From Blastomussa wellsi (taxonomy: Eukaryota > Cnidaria > Anthozoa > Scleractinia > Plerogyridae), in NCBI GenBank assembly GCA_947652115.1, contig OX393562.1:32960639-33024638 (forward strand): DNA of 64,000 nucleotides, read 5' to 3'. The position numbers were made by a program, and so were the translations under genes. A model generated the notes under the pieces. The model made no database searches. It saw nothing but the letters and a program-made list of their open reading frames with translations, and was not told the DNA's origin. Shown here piece by piece: positions 61,637 through 64,000 of the stretch (positions within the stretch are counted from its first letter, which is position 1; every line of letters starts with the position of its first letter).

Positions 61637-64000
61637 ATATTCCAAATAGATGATAATGATGATTATCATTATCATTATTACCGTACTAAACCAAGAGACC
61701 ATGACTTTGACTAAATCTATTTGCTTTGTTCTGATCTGTCCTGCGATCCGTTTCCTTTAATTTCTAAATAAACACGCTACAAGGGAGTGGTATTGACAAT
61801 GTGTTTTGTTCCAAGCTACCAACCGTAATCGGAAATGAAATCAATCCTGTTAGTGATCGTCATCACTTCGTTTCTCTCTGTAGGTGTCGAAGCTAGCTAG
61901 CCTGTGAGCAGGCTGCAGGTGCATGGCGGGAATAAAATGAAAATTAACAATGGTAGAATTATAATCCAGGTGAGGCTTGGGGCTAAAAAGGTTAGTGTAT
62001 TGGTAGACTGCGTGCACTCTTTCTTTTGCTCTAACGCGCTCTTTCACTTTTTTCGCGTTTGCCCTATATGGCCTAGCCTGCTGTGCATTGCAGGACCCCT
62101 TGCAGGCGTATTTATTTGGTCGTTCGTGTCCGCCATCTTGGATGGGTAACGCGAGAGGGCTGGAGCGAGTCAAAAGGATGTCAAAAGTGGGAGTTGGAGC
62201 TATCAAAAAAAGTCTACTCGTAGTCTACTCAAGTATTTTGGGTTTACTTGCGAAAGCTTTAATGGCTGTTTTTGTACCATGTGCAGCCCACGGTAAGCAC
62301 ACCAAAATAATACCCCCACCGTCTTCAAGTAGACGGCATCCTGGCCACATCATCAGTGCAGTTCAATCTCCCTTTCTAAGGCTTCACACGGTATTAAAAC
62401 TGAATGATGTATCAAGCACGTGTATTAATTATGACTGAATAAGGGCGGGTTTGCTTGAGGTTTTTATATTACTCCTCGTTTGTGGATCAATTAGCCGGAC
62501 GGAACTTCACGCACTTGCTTGCCACAATCAACCGTGCGCTGTTTTCGGTACCAAAGTGGAAGGAGGAGGGGATGTTGTTTGAGTGCAACAAGCCATTCCC
62601 GCGAACGGCATGAATAGTGTTCGGTTAAAATGTCTCTTCGAATCTGTGAAAAGACTTCAATTACGGTCCACTTTCATTTAAGACCATTTAACCAAACGTG
62701 TATACTGAAGCGAGGCTCAACAGCAAGACTGGAAATACACCTAACGTTTCCTGCTGATGAACATTTCCTTTCTTTTATGTTATTTTAAATAGTTACCCGA
62801 TATACAAACAATTGTTCTGAAAAGTTCTTGTGATTCAGCAAGGAGAGTGTCTTGGCTGCTGCTGAAAAAGTTTCAGTTTTCAGGAAGTTTGGCGCGGTTT
62901 TTGTCACGGCTGATATTTAGTTTTGGCAATATAACAATCATGATTTGTATTTCTACAGTCTTCCTTAATGGGGTCAGGTTCAGGTTGTCAGTAAACTTAG
63001 TTACCGTGAGAACTTATTTCCGAGGGCTTTTGTTTTACAATTCATGACGTTCGTTAATTAACTTTACATTCTTGTCGTTCAAACGATTTCCGTCTACACG
63101 TGGGCCATCTATTCACCTGGTGTACATTTTTCTTTCAGGCTCGCGTGAGTGTTTCCACTGATAGGTGTACATACACCGTCATTGAAGAAAAGAAAAGAAA
63201 ATAAGTCTTGTAAAGAGAAGAAGTACATTAAAGGCTCCTAATATTTCTGTTTACTGAACACATGTAGGGATTATCAACTAAATATTCTGTGCTTTGCATG
63301 CAAACGCTAAGAAAGTAACCGCAAAGCACAAGAATGTCACTAATAGTGGACACCAGCACTCTTGTGGTTTCGGGTGGGATTAAGTAGCGAGTCACGTTTT
63401 ACACTAACAAGAATAAGCAAGTTTGTATTCGGGAACATAATCCGGCGTGCTTCCTCGATACAGAGAACGGAAAAATAGCAATACCTCTCACTTTTATGGT
63501 CTTTTATGCACGTAAGAAACGGAAACCTCTCATCACCACAGTAGTTCTAGAAAAACTGTCTTGCCTCAAGGAAAATATCGTAAATGAATTTTACGTCCGC
63601 ATTGCGTGTCTTCTGTCTTCATTGCATCATTATCACATTCATTAATTAACGAATCACGCCACCTCAATCACGTTTCACGATGAGTTCCTTAAATCATGCG
63701 TCACCAAAAGAGAATGGGGCCCTCTTGGCAGGTGTTTTATTTCAAGTGCCAGTTACGCTTGCTGGTATTTGCGCGATCTGATATAAAATTGGCAACTATC
63801 AATTTTATCGTTAACTGCACCAGACGGTCATTTTTCCGCAGGCATTTCAACGCAACATTTTGTTTCGGCACCATGTTGCAGCAGTTTGAAGGCGATTCAA
63901 AATCTTGCAACACTGTTGACCCTGTTGCCCCTGACTCGTCCCCAGTCGTTTCCTGTGAGAAAATACCCTTTCTGCCTCCTGCCCATCATTCCCCGCGCTT
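61637..64000. other. Intergenic right edge, MITE remnants only
   Basis: A TAGCCTGTGAGCAGGCT start at about 61899 resembles the MITE at 1309 but its other end is not clear. Frames here (for example 61850-62206 minus, 62088-62438 plus) overlap each other on opposite strands and show no domain. Confidence 0.35.

Noticed and set aside
61850..62438. Two 116-118-codon frames on opposite strands
   Set aside because: They overlap each other, have no domains and lie in MITE-like sequence.

Overview
This is eukaryotic DNA, very probably from a cnidarian and most likely an anthozoan such as a stony coral. The supporting signs are AT-rich sequence, GT-AG introns, long introns full of transposon remnants, many short terminal-inverted-repeat (TIR) elements, tRNA-derived SINEs, Penelope-like elements and a PIF/Harbinger relic. 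One assembly gap of 200 N lies at 23405-23604. There is no sign of bacterial organisation.

Left part (1-13532): a tandem segmental duplication. Copy A (1-5115, continuing beyond the left edge) and copy B (8564-13532) are offset by about 8.4-8.56 kb. Each copy holds, on the minus strand, an intact ORF for an unrecognised secreted, mostly helical protein (338 aa at 1503-2519; 342 aa at 10060-11088) and exons of an ILEI (interleukin-like EMT inducer/FAM3-fold) domain. Each also holds the same tiny MITEs, two larger inverted-repeat elements, and a 25-bp minisatellite of about 31 units rich in telomere-like GGTTAG. In copy B the ILEI domain can be followed through three spliced exons to its stop (9259 to 7660).

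Middle and right (about 16.8-58.5 kb, minus strand): one large gene fills most of the window. I reconstructed 19 coding exons with mutually compatible splice phases. They encode a signal peptide, 4 Ig domains, 6 fibronectin type III domains, a transmembrane helix and a short cytoplasmic tail, about 1230 aa in all. This is the neogenin/DCC netrin-receptor architecture. The extracellular exons and the transmembrane exon are secure. The last short exons of the tail, and the stop, are less certain.

The introns hold nested mobile elements: 5-bp-TSD CAGGG/GTCGCC elements (one enclosing a broken OTU-protease-like gene and a gap-spanning palindrome), Penelope RT and GIY-YIG fragments, a reverse-transcriptase relic inside a DNA element with about 200-bp TIRs, a 749-bp element with 9-bp TSDs and GGACTACCCT repeats, a 1.06-kb 9-bp-TSD element, a TTAA-flanked MITE next to the transmembrane exon, fold-back elements in ATT microsatellites, and several SINEs. 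From 58.5 kb to the right edge I see the presumed upstream region of the receptor gene and further MITEs, with no convincing gene.
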